DNA of 42,984 nucleotides from an uncultured Clostridium sp. Lineage in GTDB: Bacteria; Bacillota; Clostridia; TANB77; CAG-508. Numbering within the stretch: position 1 is the stretch's first letter; each line of letters starts with the position of its first letter. Positions 28,822 to 37,708 of this stretch are shown here, in pieces. The notes under the pieces are model-generated. The model saw nothing but the letters and a program-made list of their open reading frames with translations, had not been told where the DNA came from and did not search any database. Both the position numbers and the translations under genes were made by a program. The stretch spans positions 1-42,984 of the forward strand of contig CAOKJE010000009.1 of NCBI GenBank assembly GCA_948468505.1. Reading direction: 5' to 3'.

Positions 28822-29715
28822 CTAATTTAATGCTCCTGACATAATTCTAAATTTATGAGTATTGTTCCAAATTTCTTGTAGTTTACTAAAATTTTCATTA
28901 GGATTTAGCATTAATTTAGCTAAATCATCTAATTCCTTATACTCTTCTTCGGATAACTCGAATTTCTTATCTTGTATATATTTAGGCATATGTAAGAATA
29001 TAATTTCATCATTCATTAGCGAATGAAAATCATAAAATAATCCTCTTATTGAAGCTTTTAGTCCTAAAGTTGGTGGATCAGAAGCGTATAAAATAGTTTC
29101 GGGTTTATATTTATTCTGTCTTACGCCTAAATAAGCATTTGCACCAAATAAAAATTTATCATAAGGAATATCATTCAAATCAAATCCCATTTCATGGTCT
29201 GGACAATGCTCATCTGCATCTACTAATCTCCATCTATTCTCATTTTCATCAAAATATTCTGTAATCCAATGGTCGTAACATATTCCATCATACTGTATAT
29301 ATTCAGCAAATCCACTTCTAGCTCTAGCTGGTATTCCTTTTGCTTTTAATATACTTGCTAATAATATAGCTTGACTCCTACATGTAACATGAACTTTGTC
29401 TTTTGCTTTTCTTTTTGTAGTATAGTTAGGATTTTTTCTTAATAATTCAGCTATTACACTTTGTGCTGTTGGAAAGATGTCGTCTTCGTATTCTAATCTA
29501 GTAACTGAAACTTCGGTCATATCTCCCCAAAAACAATCTTTTTTATTTCTAATTTCTTTATCTCTGAAAGCAACTGGATGGATTATTTGCATTCTTTGTA
29601 ATATACACAATTGTTCGATATCATCTGGCAAGTTTTTTGCAAAATCCTTGTAATAGCCTAAATGTGTAAATGAACTTGTTTTTTTATAAAATTCTAATAT
29701 TTCTTTTTTCTCCAT
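28822..29715 (-). CDS. Transglutaminase-like domain protein
   Basis: The 297-residue protein has the transglutaminase-like Cys-His-Asp triad: Cys in HVTCRSQAILLASILKAKG, His in YDHWITEYF and Asp in WRLVDADEH. There is no signal peptide, so it should act in the cytoplasm, as a peptidase or amide hydrolase rather than a cross-linking enzyme; the substrate is unknown. ATG 29715 lies one base after the nitroreductase TAA, so the two are coupled; an earlier in-frame ATG (29739) lies inside the nitroreductase gene. No CGG triplet was seen in this gene. Confidence 0.8.
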   Translation of the reverse strand: MEKKEILEFYKKTSSFTHLGYYKDFAKNLPDDIEQLCILQRMQIIHPVAFRDKEIRNKKDCFWGDMTEVSVTRLEYEDDIFPTAQSVIAELLRKNPNYTTKRKAKDKVHVTCRSQAILLASILKAKGIPARARSGFAEYIQYDGICYDHWITEYFDENENRWRLVDADEHCPDHEMGFDLNDIPYDKFLFGANAYLGVRQNKYKPETILYASDPPTLGLKASIRGLFYDFHSLMNDEIIFLHMPKYIQDKKFELSEEEYKELDDLAKLMLNPNENFSKLQEIWNNTHKFRIMSGALN

Positions 29716-29716
29716 A

Positions 29717-30278
29717 TTAATACCACTCCAATACTTCATTTAATTTTTTTCTAGGTCTTTGTTTAGGATTTTCATCTGGATAGCCTATAGAAATTGCTGA
29801 AATTAGTTCCATATCTTCATGTCCAACTAATTTAGCTATTTCTTTCCCGAGTATATACAATATCTCTTATCCAAAGTGAGCCTAATCCTAAATCGGTTGC
29901 TCTTAAGCAAATATGTTCTATAGCTCCACCGATTGAAAGTGAATCTCCTATAATCCAATTATCTTCATATTCTTTAAGAACTAATATAAGTATAGGTGCT
30001 TCTTTCATTATTTTTGCTGTTGCTTTAACACTACTATTAGCTTTATATATTTGTCTTTCTAAACTAACTTTTGAGCTATTTTCCTTTTCCAACATAATGT
30101 CTGAAATTTGATTTTTTATAGTATCAGTTACTATTACAAATTTCCAAGGTTGTCTATTTTTTGCAGATGGTGCTAACCTTGCACAATCAATTAAGTCTTC
30201 AATTATTTCTTTAGCTATTTCAATATTTTTAAATTTGCGAATACTCCTTCTATTTTTTATGTTCTCTTTTAATTCCAT
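29717..30278 (-). CDS. Nitroreductase-family flavoprotein (one +1 CGG shift)
   Basis: FMN-dependent NAD(P)H oxidoreductase. The reconstructed protein has 186 residues. The N-terminus NRRSIRKFKN is the FMN-phosphate motif, followed by APSAKNRQPWKF and the C-terminal GLGSLWIRDI. The zero frame stops soon after ACT CGG; skipping C adds the 43 expected residues (TGKEIAKLVGHEDMELISA, then IGYPDENPKQRPRKK), which include the family's AISIGYPDE motif. AGGAGG lies before ATG 30278; the promoter is TTGAAA-17-TATCAT. It runs directly into the transglutaminase-like gene. Confidence 0.93.
29847..29849 (-). other. +1 recoding site, CGG, nitroreductase
   Basis: ACT CGG GAA in the zero frame; ACT (C) GGG gives Gly144. 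Confidence 0.9.
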
Positions 30279-30309
30279 GCCAACCTCCTATTTTCTTTAC
30301 TGTGTTTTT

Positions 30310-30338
30310 ATGATAGCACAATAGTTAACCTTTTTCAA
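30310..30338 (-). promoter_or_regulatory. Promoter of the nitroreductase operon
   Basis: TTGAAA (30338-30333), 17-nt spacer, TATCAT (30315-30310) on the minus strand. Confidence 0.6.
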
Positions 30339-30405
30339 CACGAAACATTCATTTTAATTTTATATAATATACTGTAATACACAATGAATTTTTTCAAAGT
30401 CGCAT

Positions 30406-30434
30406 TTGACTTTTATTAAAAAAATGTGTATAAT
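30406..30434 (+). promoter_or_regulatory. Promoter of antisense-type RNA, locus B
   Basis: TTGACT (30406-30411), 17-nt spacer, TATAAT (30429-30434). Confidence 0.75.
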
Positions 30435-30440
30435 ATAGAT

Positions 30441-30528
30441 AGAAAATGAGAGCCACTTAAAATGTGTGCTACCTAGAAATTAGATAAACACCACATAGCT
30501 CGGCGAAAGCGTACGTGGTGCTTTTTTT
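30441..30528 (+). ncRNA. Candidate antitoxin RNA, locus B
   Basis: Starts near 30441 and ends at a strong terminator: CACCAC (30489-30494) pairs with GTGGTG (30515-30520), then seven T residues. The convergent 36-aa toxin-like ORF ends on this T-run, so the two RNAs overlap at their 3' ends. Its 5' end (GAAAATGAG, then GTGCTACC) resembles the inverted 5' leader of the opposite transcript (30712-30681), as if one promoter-leader unit had been duplicated in inverted orientation. Confidence 0.6.
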
Positions 30529-30637
30529 ATTTGCTCAAAATAATAACCAAAGTTATGATTAAGGCAACTGCTATGATAGTGACTGTTACTAATCCGAAGA
30601 ATAACAACCATATTAATTGAATTAATAATATTTCCAT
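30527..30637 (-). CDS. 36-aa hydrophobic peptide, type I toxin-like
   Basis: ATG 30637 has GGAGG seven bases upstream. The peptide starts MEILLIQLIWLLFFGLVTVT and continues as a long membrane span ending LSK. A CACAGT/ACTGTG hairpin lies just upstream and could mask the ribosome-binding site. It faces a short convergent RNA with a strong promoter and terminator. It is similar in layout, not in sequence, to the peptide at 21470. A TATAAT lies at 30727-30722, with only a weak -35. Confidence 0.55.
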   Translation of the reverse strand: MEILLIQLIWLLFFGLVTVTIIAVALIITLVIILSK

Positions 30638-30805
30638 AGCACCACCTCCATTCTCACAGTAAGAACTGTGTATGTAAAGTGGTAGCACCCATACTGCTTT
30701 TTCTCATTCTCTATAATTGGTATTATACTTTTCATTAAAAATCAACGAACAAATTAAAATTTCGCAAGATATTTTATCTTTCTATATTAAATTTTAATTC
30801 CATAT

Positions 30806-31600
30806 CTATAATTTCCTTTCATTATTTTTTAAACTATTTTCAATATATTGATTAGCATGTTTTCTTATTTTTTCCATTTTTTGTTTTGTATCTACATTTT
30901 TATAATCTAATCTATTAACTATTTTATTAATATAATCTTTTTCTTTTATATACTCTAGCCCTGATATAAAATTAAAATCAAAAATAAAAGCAATATAAGA
31001 TACCCAAAAATCCATATATGTCTTTCTATCTTCTCTTACAATAATTTTACTATTCATAAAATTATTAAAAATCTTATTTGAAATCACATCATTTTCTAAT
31101 ATTTCTCTATTAGCATTATCAATGATATTTTCAAAATCATCTGTTGCTTTTACTCTGAAATTATCTGTTTTATCTGCATCTCTAATTATTTTTGCATGTA
31201 ATAGTTCTTTATTATCTAAATTATGTTCTATCGATAATTTATTGTGATTTAATATCGATTTGGAAATAATACTATCATATTGCTCGTCTTTTATAAAATT
31301 TCGAATAAGATTGTTTTTAAATAAAATTTCATTTCCTAATATAGCATGGTCTATTTCTTTGTTATCTATGAAACAATCAAAATTTCGTATCTGTTCAAAC
31401 CTCCCTATATCATGTAACAATCCTATTAATTTTGCTAATTCTATGTCTTCATTATTCAATAATAACTTTTTTGCAATATATTCACTTGCATTAACAACAC
31501 CATATGTATGTCTTATCTTTAGTTCTATTTTTCCATATTGTAAATCATAATCTTGTAAATATTCCTTGAAGGCAATTTTAGCCTCTCTAAAATTTATCAT
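30806..31600 (-). CDS. HD-domain phosphohydrolase, paralogue of the 6640 gene
   Basis: The 264-residue protein shares the layout of the HD hydrolase upstream of topB: AKLIGLLHDIGRFEQI near residue 60, DHAILG, NHNK and IRDADKTDNFR. The metal-binding His/Asp residues are present. Here the GLLHDIG glycine is encoded by a plain GGA after ATA, and the gene has no CGG, so it is a natural control for the frameshift in its paralogue. ATG 31600 has GAGGTGA upstream; a TTG one codon earlier is less likely. Function unknown. Three TTTTGTYACAT repeats lie upstream. Confidence 0.85.
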   Translation of the reverse strand: MINFREAKIAFKEYLQDYDLQYGKIELKIRHTYGVVNASEYIAKKLLLNNEDIELAKLIGLLHDIGRFEQIRNFDCFIDNKEIDHAILGNEILFKNNLIRNFIKDEQYDSIISKSILNHNKLSIEHNLDNKELLHAKIIRDADKTDNFRVKATDDFENIIDNANREILENDVISNKIFNNFMNSKIIVREDRKTYMDFWVSYIAFIFDFNFISGLEYIKEKDYINKIVNRLDYKNVDTKQKMEKIRKHANQYIENSLKNNERKL

Positions 31601-31655
31601 CAATTCACCTCATTAAATAATATATGCTGAACTAGTAAAAAATTTATAGAAAAAA

Positions 31656-31710
31656 TTTTGTCACATTTTTATACATATGCATTAGTTTTTTTGTTACATT
31701 TTTGTCACAT
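31656..31710. repeat. Three TTTTGTYACAT units upstream of the HD gene
   Basis: Copies at 31656-31666, 31689-31699 and 31700-31710 in a 55-nt stretch with no gene. They could be operator half-sites for the gene starting at 31600; this is inference. Confidence 0.4.
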
Positions 31711-31786
31711 ATAAAATCATTTTTTACTTATTCGAATCCTGAAAGTGCTGAAAATACTACATTCTTATTTTAAAGCAAAAAGCTAT

Positions 31787-31832
31787 AAAAAGTCAATAAA
31801 ACATTGATATTTCAATATTTTATCGACTTTTT
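31787..31832 (-). terminator. Terminator of the tRNA operon
   Basis: Stem AAAAGTC.ATAAAA / TTTTAT.GACTTTT with a T tail on the minus strand, immediately after tRNA-Cys. Confidence 0.7.
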
Positions 31833-31834
31833 GA

Positions 31835-31909
31835 TGGAGGCGTTGGGCGGATTCGAACCGCCGAATCAGGCTTTTGCAGAGCCGTGCCTTACCACTTGGC
31901 TACAACGCC
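31835..31909 (-). tRNA. tRNA-Cys (GCA)
   Basis: Acceptor stem GGCGTTG/CAACGCC, anticodon loop CTGCAAA, T-arm GGCGG-TTCGAAT-CCGCC and encoded TCCA end. The T-loop is canonical. A C-T mismatch closes the anticodon stem. Confidence 0.93.
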
Positions 31910-31963
31910 ATTTTCTTAAATTAAATAAGATGTTTTTTGATTTTGAATTCAAAAAACATCCTG

Positions 31964-32037
31964 TGGAGCAGGTAACGGGAATCGGACCCGTAACTTAACC
32001 TTGGCAAGGTTACGTTTTACCACTAAACTATACCTGC
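31964..32037 (-). tRNA. tRNA-Gly (GCC) with an unusual T-loop
   Basis: Acceptor GCAGGTA/TACCTGC, D-loop AGTGGTA, anticodon loop TTGCCAA (GCC, reads GGC/GGU), encoded TCCA. The T-loop reads TCCGATT instead of TTCGATT, so position 55, normally pseudouridine, is C. All stems still pair. It is co-transcribed with tRNA-Cys from the promoter at 32159-32187. Confidence 0.92.
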
Positions 32038-32158
32038 AAGTACTTGATTTTTAGAATTACAAACTCTGCCTTGCCAAGGTTACGCTTATTTCCTCCAAGT
32101 TGTTTTTCTAATTTAAGTCTATTCACCCTTTGGCAATATTATTCCTAAAACTTTTATA

Positions 32159-32187
32159 ATCATACCAAATTTATTGTCTATTGTCAA
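32159..32187 (-). promoter_or_regulatory. tRNA operon promoter
   Basis: TTGACA (32187-32182), 17-nt spacer, TATGAT (32164-32159) on the minus strand. It overlaps the region just after topA. Confidence 0.75.
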
Positions 32188-32235
32188 GAAAAAACAAGGC
32201 AATCCTTAATTTTTTGCAATTTTGGGATTACCTTG
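32188..32235 (-). terminator. topA terminator
   Basis: Stem CAAGGTAATCC / GGATTGCCTTG followed by TTTTTTC on the minus strand, ten bases after the topA stop. Confidence 0.8.
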
Positions 32236-32244
32236 ACTTTCTGT

Positions 32245-34349
32245 TTATTTTGTACTTTTCTTTTTCGTTGCTTTTTTCGTGGTTTTCTTCTTAGTTGTAC
32301 TCTTTGCTGTTTTCCTTGGCTTTTTTTCGGTTTCCTTTTTTACCTCTTCTGCTTCTTCTGGATTCCATTTCTCTCCTGGCTTTGGTTTGTTCCATGAAAT
32401 ATAATCACAAGAGTTAGGATTATTTTCACAAATGTAATAATTTCTTTTTCTTTTGGTCTTTCGAACTTGTACTGTCGCTCCACATTTTGGACATGGTACA
32501 TCGATTGTTTCTATGATTGGTTTTGCATTTTTACATTCTGGATAACCGAGGACATGCTAAGAATTTTCCATAACGACCAAATTTATATACCATCATTCTT
32601 CCACATTTTTCACATTGTACGTCTGATACTTCGTCAACTAATTCCACATGCTCTAGCTCTTTTTCTACTTTTTCGATTTCCTTTTCGAATGGTCCATAGA
32701 ATTCTCTTATCATTTTTTTCCATTCTTCTTTTCCGTTTGCTATTTCGTCAAATTCGTTTTCTATTTTGGCTGTGAATTCTACATTGATAACATCAGTAAA
32801 GTTTTCTGTTAGTAGTTTATTAACAATTCTTCCGAAGTTCTGTTGGTGATAATTGTTTTTGTATTTTTTCGATGTATCTTCTTTCTAAAATGGTTGTAAT
32901 AGTTGGAGAATAAGTACTTGGTCTTCCAATGTCTTTTTCTTCTAAAGCTTTTACTAAGCTTGCTTCTGTATATCTTGGTGGTGGCTCAGTAAAGCTTTGT
33001 TTTGGATTTAATTTTTTTAGAAAGACTTCTTGCTTTTCTTTTAGTTCTGGCAACATCTTTTCTTCTTCTTTTTCCTTTTGATCAGTTCCTTCTACATATA
33101 ATGTCATAAAGCCTTTGAATTTAAGGTTTTGTCCGTTTGCTTTAAAGGTATAATCATTAGCATCAATGGTTACTTGCATGGTGTCGTAAATGGCTGTTGC
33201 CATTTGGCTTGCCATAAATCGATTGTAAATTAATTTGTATAGTTTGTATTGGTCTTTGTTTAAATAGTCTTTTATGTTATCAGGCTCTAAATCTGCATAG
33301 GTAGGTCTAATACCTTCGTGTGCATCTTGAGCGTCTTTACTGGTTTTGTAGTATCTGTTTTCATAGTATTTTTCACCATAGGTTTTGGTAATGTGTTCTT
33401 TGGCAGCTGCTCTTGCCTCGTCTGAGATTCTTGTTGAGTCTGTTCTCATGTAAGTGATTAAACCTACTGTACCTTTTTCTGGCATTTTTACCCCTTCGTA
33501 TAAGCCTTGTGCAATTGACATGGTTTTCTTTAGGGTAAAACCTAGTTTTCTGGATGCTTCTTGTTGCATGGTACTAGTGGTGAATGGTGGTGCTGGGTTT
33601 CTTTTCTTTTCTCCTTTTTTAACTTCGGTTACTGTGTATTTTGCTTTGTCTAATTCTTTTAAGATTTGGTTCATTTCGTCTTGGCTATGAACTTCTTGCT
33701 TTTTGTTATTTTTTCCATAAAAGTGTGCTTCAAATTGCTTTTTGCTTTCTTGGTCTTGCAAGTTGGCATATAAATTCCAGTATTCTTCTGGTATGAATTT
33801 TTCGATTTCTTCTTCTCTGTCTACAATCAATTTTACTGCTACTGATTGCACTCTTCCTGCTGATAATCCTCTTCTTACTTTTTTCCAAAGTACAGGACTC
33901 ATTTTGTAGCCTACAATTCTATCTAGTACTCTTCTTGCTTGTTGGGCATCTACTAAATTGATGTCAATGTCTCTTGGCTCTTTGATTGCTTTTTGTACCG
34001 CTCCTTTTGTTATTTCATTAAAGGTTACTCTTGTTATTTTCTTTTTTTCTTCGTTTAAAATAGTGGCTAAGTGCCATGCAATCGCTTCTCCTTCACGGTC
34101 GGGGTCAGTTGCGATGTATATTTTTTTGGCTTGTTTTGCTTCTTTTTTTAGTGATTTGATTAAATCTCCTTTTCCCCTGATGTTTATATATTCTGGCTCA
34201 AAATCATGTTCTATATCAATTCCCATTTTGGATTTTGGAAGGTCCCTTATATGTCCCATAGAGGCTACTACTTTTGTGCTTCCTCCTAGGAATTTTTTTA
34301 TGGTATTTGCTTTTGCTGGTGATTCCACTATTACTAATTTGTCAGCCAT
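32245..34349 (-). CDS. topA: DNA topoisomerase I, TopA (two +1 CGG shifts)
   Basis: Relaxes negative supercoils. The reconstructed protein has 700 residues. Toprim: KLVIVESPAKANTIKKFL and DPDREGEAIAWHLA (near 85); active-site Tyr in GLITYMRTDSTRIS (near 295). Shift 1 (Gly506) continues into ELGRIVNKLLTENF. Shift 2 (Gly601) lies inside the first C4 zinc finger, CEKCGRMM ... FLACPGYPECKN; a second finger, CPKCGATV ... YYICENNPNSC, and a Lys-rich tail follow. Without the shifts the enzyme would lose both zinc fingers. AAGGAGGA precedes ATG 34349; the promoter is TTGCAA-17-TAGAAT. Confidence 0.96.
32546..32548 (-). other. +1 recoding site, CGG, topA second
   Basis: CCT CGG TTA; CCT (C) GGT gives Gly601 of the zinc finger CPGYPECKN. 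Confidence 0.93.
32832..32834 (-). other. +1 recoding site, CGG, topA first
   Basis: CTT CGG AAG; CTT (C) GGA gives Gly506. Confidence 0.9.
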
Positions 34350-34383
34350 ATGGTCCTCCTTATCGTATTTTACTTTCTTTAGT

Positions 34384-34412
34384 ATTCTAGCTTAATTTTG
34401 TTTATTTTGCAA
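34384..34412 (-). promoter_or_regulatory. topA promoter
   Basis: TTGCAA (34412-34407), 17-nt spacer, TAGAAT (34389-34384) on the minus strand. Confidence 0.6.
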
Positions 34413-34421
34413 GCTTTTTAG

Positions 34422-34739
34422 TTAAATTTTCATACTAGTTTTATATTTTATATCGTTTAATATGTATTCTGCTTCGGTTGGTGTTACTTCATTTGTTCCT
34501 AATAAGTTTAAAATTTCCTCAATTTCTTGTTCATTGTTGGAAAGACCTACAAATTCTTTGTTTTCCATTTTAATTCCTTCTTTTTTGTATGCTTTCTTTA
34601 CAATGTTAATTCCAAATTTGGGTTCGTTTTCTGCTTCTTCGTTGGTATGTTTATAGTATTCTAGTTTAATCGGATGATAAATGCTTGCCTCCTTTAATGT
34701 TTCTTCTTTAACAAATGTACTACTAAAAAACGTGTTCAT
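34422..34739 (-). CDS. Small protein resembling DUF6514
   Basis: The 105-residue soluble protein is of the clostridial type with an N-terminal strand region (EYYKHTNEEAENEPKFGINI) and a helical end (EEILNLLGTNEVTPTEAEYI), the pattern I associate with DUF6514. No enzymatic motif is visible. I chose ATG 34739 (MNTFFSSTF) because AAGGGGGA lies just upstream; the ATG at 34772 lacks a ribosome-binding site. It stands alone between the DUF975 gene and topA. Function unknown. Confidence 0.65.
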   Translation of the reverse strand: MNTFFSSTFVKEETLKEASIYHPIKLEYYKHTNEEAENEPKFGINIVKKAYKKEGIKMENKEFVGLSNNEQEIEEILNLLGTNEVTPTEAEYILNDIKYKTSMKI

Positions 34740-34927
34740 TTTTATCCCCCTTCTTTCTTCTTTGGTACACACACGTTCTTCATAATACTACTTTTTGTTA
34801 GGATTGGCAAGAATTTTTCTCTACTTTTCACCGCAAGTTTCGCTATTATTCTGTTTGAATTTACATTATTTTACATTTGTCGATTTTTTATTCTCTTTTT
34901 TGTCTTTTTTCGCTATAAAATTGAAAA

Positions 34928-34959
34928 CAGGGATTTTAAGGAACGTCCCCTAATCCCTG
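34928..34959. repeat. Palindromic repeat B, copy 2
   Basis: CAGGGATT ... AATCCCTG stem around the repeat B core, with A/T runs outside. It encodes the last residues (QGLGDVP) and TAA stop of the DUF975 gene and can act as its terminator. Confidence 0.75.
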
Positions 34960-35815
34960 TTTTAATTCTGCATATAATTCTGCATTGGTAGCTGCATTGT
35001 ATGGATTTACATATAAAATGCTTAATAGGCCAAAGGTCAAGACAGATAGAAGGTACCATCCAAAAAAGGATATGTCTAAAATAAATGTTTTCCATTTGTT
35101 TCCTTTCATCATTTGTTTAGAAAGTTGGAAGGCTTCTTTTCTTTTTATGCTTGGATTTTCTGCAAGTAAGTATGGTATCATTCTGTATTCATAGGTTTTT
35201 ATGATGCCTCCTATGATTGTTAAATACCAAAGGGCATTATATAGGTTTCTTAAAAACATGATAATAACAATGTTTAGCCAATGTTTTTTTTGGAAGATTT
35301 CTGCTAAATTTCCTAGTTTCGCATTTTCTTCTTTTCCGCGCATTTATGAAGTATTTTTTTCCTCCTACAATTAATGGGTCTGCTATTAATATGGTAAATG
35401 TTAAAGCTATTACTGCACTAATTGAAAGTCCTATTCCTAATTTAGGTTGGTTGATGTGGAAGGAGGTAATGGCATCCCATATTTTGAATAGGTATTTTTG
35501 TGGTCTTAATATACTATTTAGGTTGGCTTCGGCTGCCTCTTTTATTTTTAGTTGCGTGTCTGTTAAGGTTTCATTTATGTCTCTTTTGGTGAAGAAAGTA
35601 TCTATTTCGTATTCTTGTATTTGTTCTACTTTTTGTTCTACTTGATGGATTACGTAGTTTGGGTCTAAAGAGTCTTCTTCTTGCCATATTCCTAGTGTGG
35701 AGGTTCCAAATTCTCCTGTAAATAGAGCGATTAAAAAGCATACGACAATGGCTGTCCAGTAGTTTTTATGGATAATTTTTTTGGCTTTTTCTTTTATTTT
35801 TTTTCTTTCCCACAT
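34936..35815 (-). CDS. DUF975-family membrane protein (one +1 CGG shift)
   Basis: The 292-residue protein has an N-terminal helix WTAIVVCFLIALFTG, more membrane spans after residue 110, and the DUF975 pattern of a mid-protein FINA-GKEE loop followed by LAEIF. Shift (Gly160) turns NAR into NAGKEENAKLGNLAEIF; the zero frame ends 30 codons later. Function unknown; the family is a set of integral membrane proteins in Firmicutes. Its C-terminal six residues come from repeat B. It is the last gene of the SDR-dinB-YgjP run (54-nt gap). Confidence 0.85.
35336..35338 (-). other. +1 recoding site, CGG, DUF975 gene
   Basis: GCG CGG AAA; GCG (C) GGA gives Gly160. It is the only site with a preceding codon starting with G. 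Confidence 0.82.
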
Positions 35816-35869
35816 TTGCTTTTTCTCCTCTAATTTATGTTTCTTTTATTATAAACTAATTTAGGTTTC

Positions 35870-36430
35870 TTAGCAAGTGTCTCTTTGATAATTTTTATTT
35901 AGCATCTTTCTATATTTCTTATACTCTGGCAGATGTTTTTCAACCAAACTCCAAAAATCTTTGGAATGATTCATATATTTTAAATGACACATCTCATGTA
36001 ATACCACATATTCTATAATTTTTTCGTCTTTTTTAGCCAGTTTTTGATTGATGGTAATGTTTCTGTTACTAGAACAGCTTCCCCAAGCATATTTGATATC
36101 TTTTATTCTTACTTTATTGGGCGTTTCTTGCAATAATTTTGCATATTTTTCTATCTTATTTTTTATAATTTCCTCTAGCCTTTGTATATCCTGTAGTTCT
36201 ATCTTTTCTTCTTTTTTGGGTTTTTCTTTTTCTTCTTTTATTTTGTCATAAATCCATTTGGCTTTTTTGTTTACAAAGTCTTGGATTATCTTGTCTTTTA
36301 GTTTTATTGGTGCTTTAACGATTACTTTTCCTTCTTTTATATAAATATACATATTTTTTATTCTACTTCTAATTAGTTCATAGGGTATTGTTTCTTCTTT
36401 GTATTGTATTTGATATTTCATATCTATCAT
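35870..36430 (-). CDS. YgjP-type M48 metallopeptidase
   Basis: The 186-residue protein of the YgjP/WLM group has the zinc motif VVLHEMCHLKYMNHSKDFW (HExxH plus a downstream His) near residue 135 and the family tail LPEYKKYRKML. It is cytoplasmic; YgjP relatives are proposed housekeeping peptidases, substrate unknown. ATG 36430 has GGAGG eight bases upstream and follows dinB by 15 nt. No in-frame CGG. Confidence 0.88.
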   Translation of the reverse strand: MIDMKYQIQYKEETIPYELIRSRIKNMYIYIKEGKVIVKAPIKLKDKIIQDFVNKKAKWIYDKIKEEKEKPKKEEKIELQDIQRLEEIIKNKIEKYAKLLQETPNKVRIKDIKYAWGSCSSNRNITINQKLAKKDEKIIEYVVLHEMCHLKYMNHSKDFWSLVEKHLPEYKKYRKMLNKNYQRDTC

Positions 36431-36445
36431 GATTTTTTCCTCCGT

Positions 36446-37708
36446 TTAGTCTATGTCTTTTAGCTTTAATATGTCTTGTACTTGCATTTTTCCTGCTCTT
36501 GTTATGGTGTTATATCCATATTTCTCCTTTAAGGCGTCTATTGTTTTGTCTAGTTTTTCTTGTTTATCATTTTCTTTACTTTCAAAAAGTGAGAGCTGTT
36601 TTTCTTCTTTTTCAATTAGATTATCTACTCTCAATCCGATTAATCTAATGGGCTTGCCATTTTGATACATTTCTTCTAATAGCTGTTTTGCTTGTTTGTA
36701 TATTTCTTTTGTAGTTGCTGTTGCATTGATTAGTTTTCCTTGATGCGAACTGTCTTCAAAGTCTTTGGTTCGTAATTGTACACTTACCGTATTAGCTAAT
36801 AGATTATATCTTCTTAGACGATAGGTTACTTGCTCAGCTAATGCTAGTAAGATTTCTTCTAGTTTTTTTATTTGGGTTATGTTTTGTGGCAATGTGATGG
36901 AATTTCCTATTCCCTTTGGCTTTTCTTTTTTGTATTTTACTTCTGTATTGTCTATTCCGTTGGCATATTCCCACATCATAATGCCATGTTTTCCAAATTT
37001 CTTTTCTAACATGGATTTGTCTGCTTTGGCTAAGTCTCCAATGGTTTTTATTTGCATGTTATATAGTTTAGGAACGCTTTTTCTTCCTAGCATAAATAGG
37101 TCTTGAATGGGTAATGGCCACATTTTTTGTTTTATTTCTTCTTGATAAAGGGTGTGTATTTTGTCTGGCTTAGTAAAGTCTGATGCCATTTTGGCTAGTA
37201 ATTTGTTATTGGCTACTCCTATATTTACGGTAAATCCTAATTCTTTTTTTACTCTTTTGCTTATTTCTTTTGCTTTGTTTAGTAAGGTGTCTTTCATAAG
37301 ATAATTGGTCATGTCTAAAAAGCATTCGTCAATGCTAAATCTTTCTATTTTGTCAGTATATTGCAATAATAAGTTGTACAAGGCATTTGAGTACTTTTGG
37401 TAGATGGCAAAGTTGGCGGGAAAGATTTGTAGCCCTGGACATTTTATTTTTGCTTGGTATATGGTTTCTGCTGTTTTTATGCCACATTCTTTGGCTTTCA
37501 TACTTTTAGCAAGTACTATTCCTGATCTTTTGCTCTCATCTCCTCCTATGATGGCTGGAATGTCTCTTATGTCTATTTTACTTCCTTGTTTTAACTTTTC
37601 TACTGCCGTCCAACTTAAATAAGCGTTGTTTACGTCTATGTGTAATATTTGTTTTTCCATGGTATCACCATGAAGTTCGATTACTTTATCTTCCAAATGA
37701 TTCATCAT
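36446..37708 (-). CDS. dinB: DNA polymerase IV (Y-family)
   Basis: Translesion polymerase. The 420-residue protein has the palm motif HIDVNNAYLSW near residue 25 and catalytic acidic residues in FSIDECFLDMT (near 120), followed by the thumb and little-finger domains. The start is either ATG 37708, whose ATGA overlaps the SDR stop codon, or ATG 37660 (MEKQILHID), the family's usual N-terminus; I keep the overlap start but the shorter form is quite possible. All out-of-phase CGG triplets found here leave the frame intact. Confidence 0.93.
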   Translation of the reverse strand: MMNHLEDKVIELHGDTMEKQILHIDVNNAYLSWTAVEKLKQGSKIDIRDIPAIIGGDESKRSGIVLAKSMKAKECGIKTAETIYQAKIKCPGLQIFPANFAIYQKYSNALYNLLLQYTDKIERFSIDECFLDMTNYLMKDTLLNKAKEISKRVKKELGFTVNIGVANNKLLAKMASDFTKPDKIHTLYQEEIKQKMWPLPIQDLFMLGRKSVPKLYNMQIKTIGDLAKADKSMLEKKFGKHGIMMWEYANGIDNTEVKYKKEKPKGIGNSITLPQNITQIKKLEEILLALAEQVTYRLRRYNLLANTVSVQLRTKDFEDSSHQGKLINATATTKEIYKQAKQLLEEMYQNGKPIRLIGLRVDNLIEKEEKQLSLFESKENDKQEKLDKTIDALKEKYGYNTITRAGKMQVQDILKLKDID

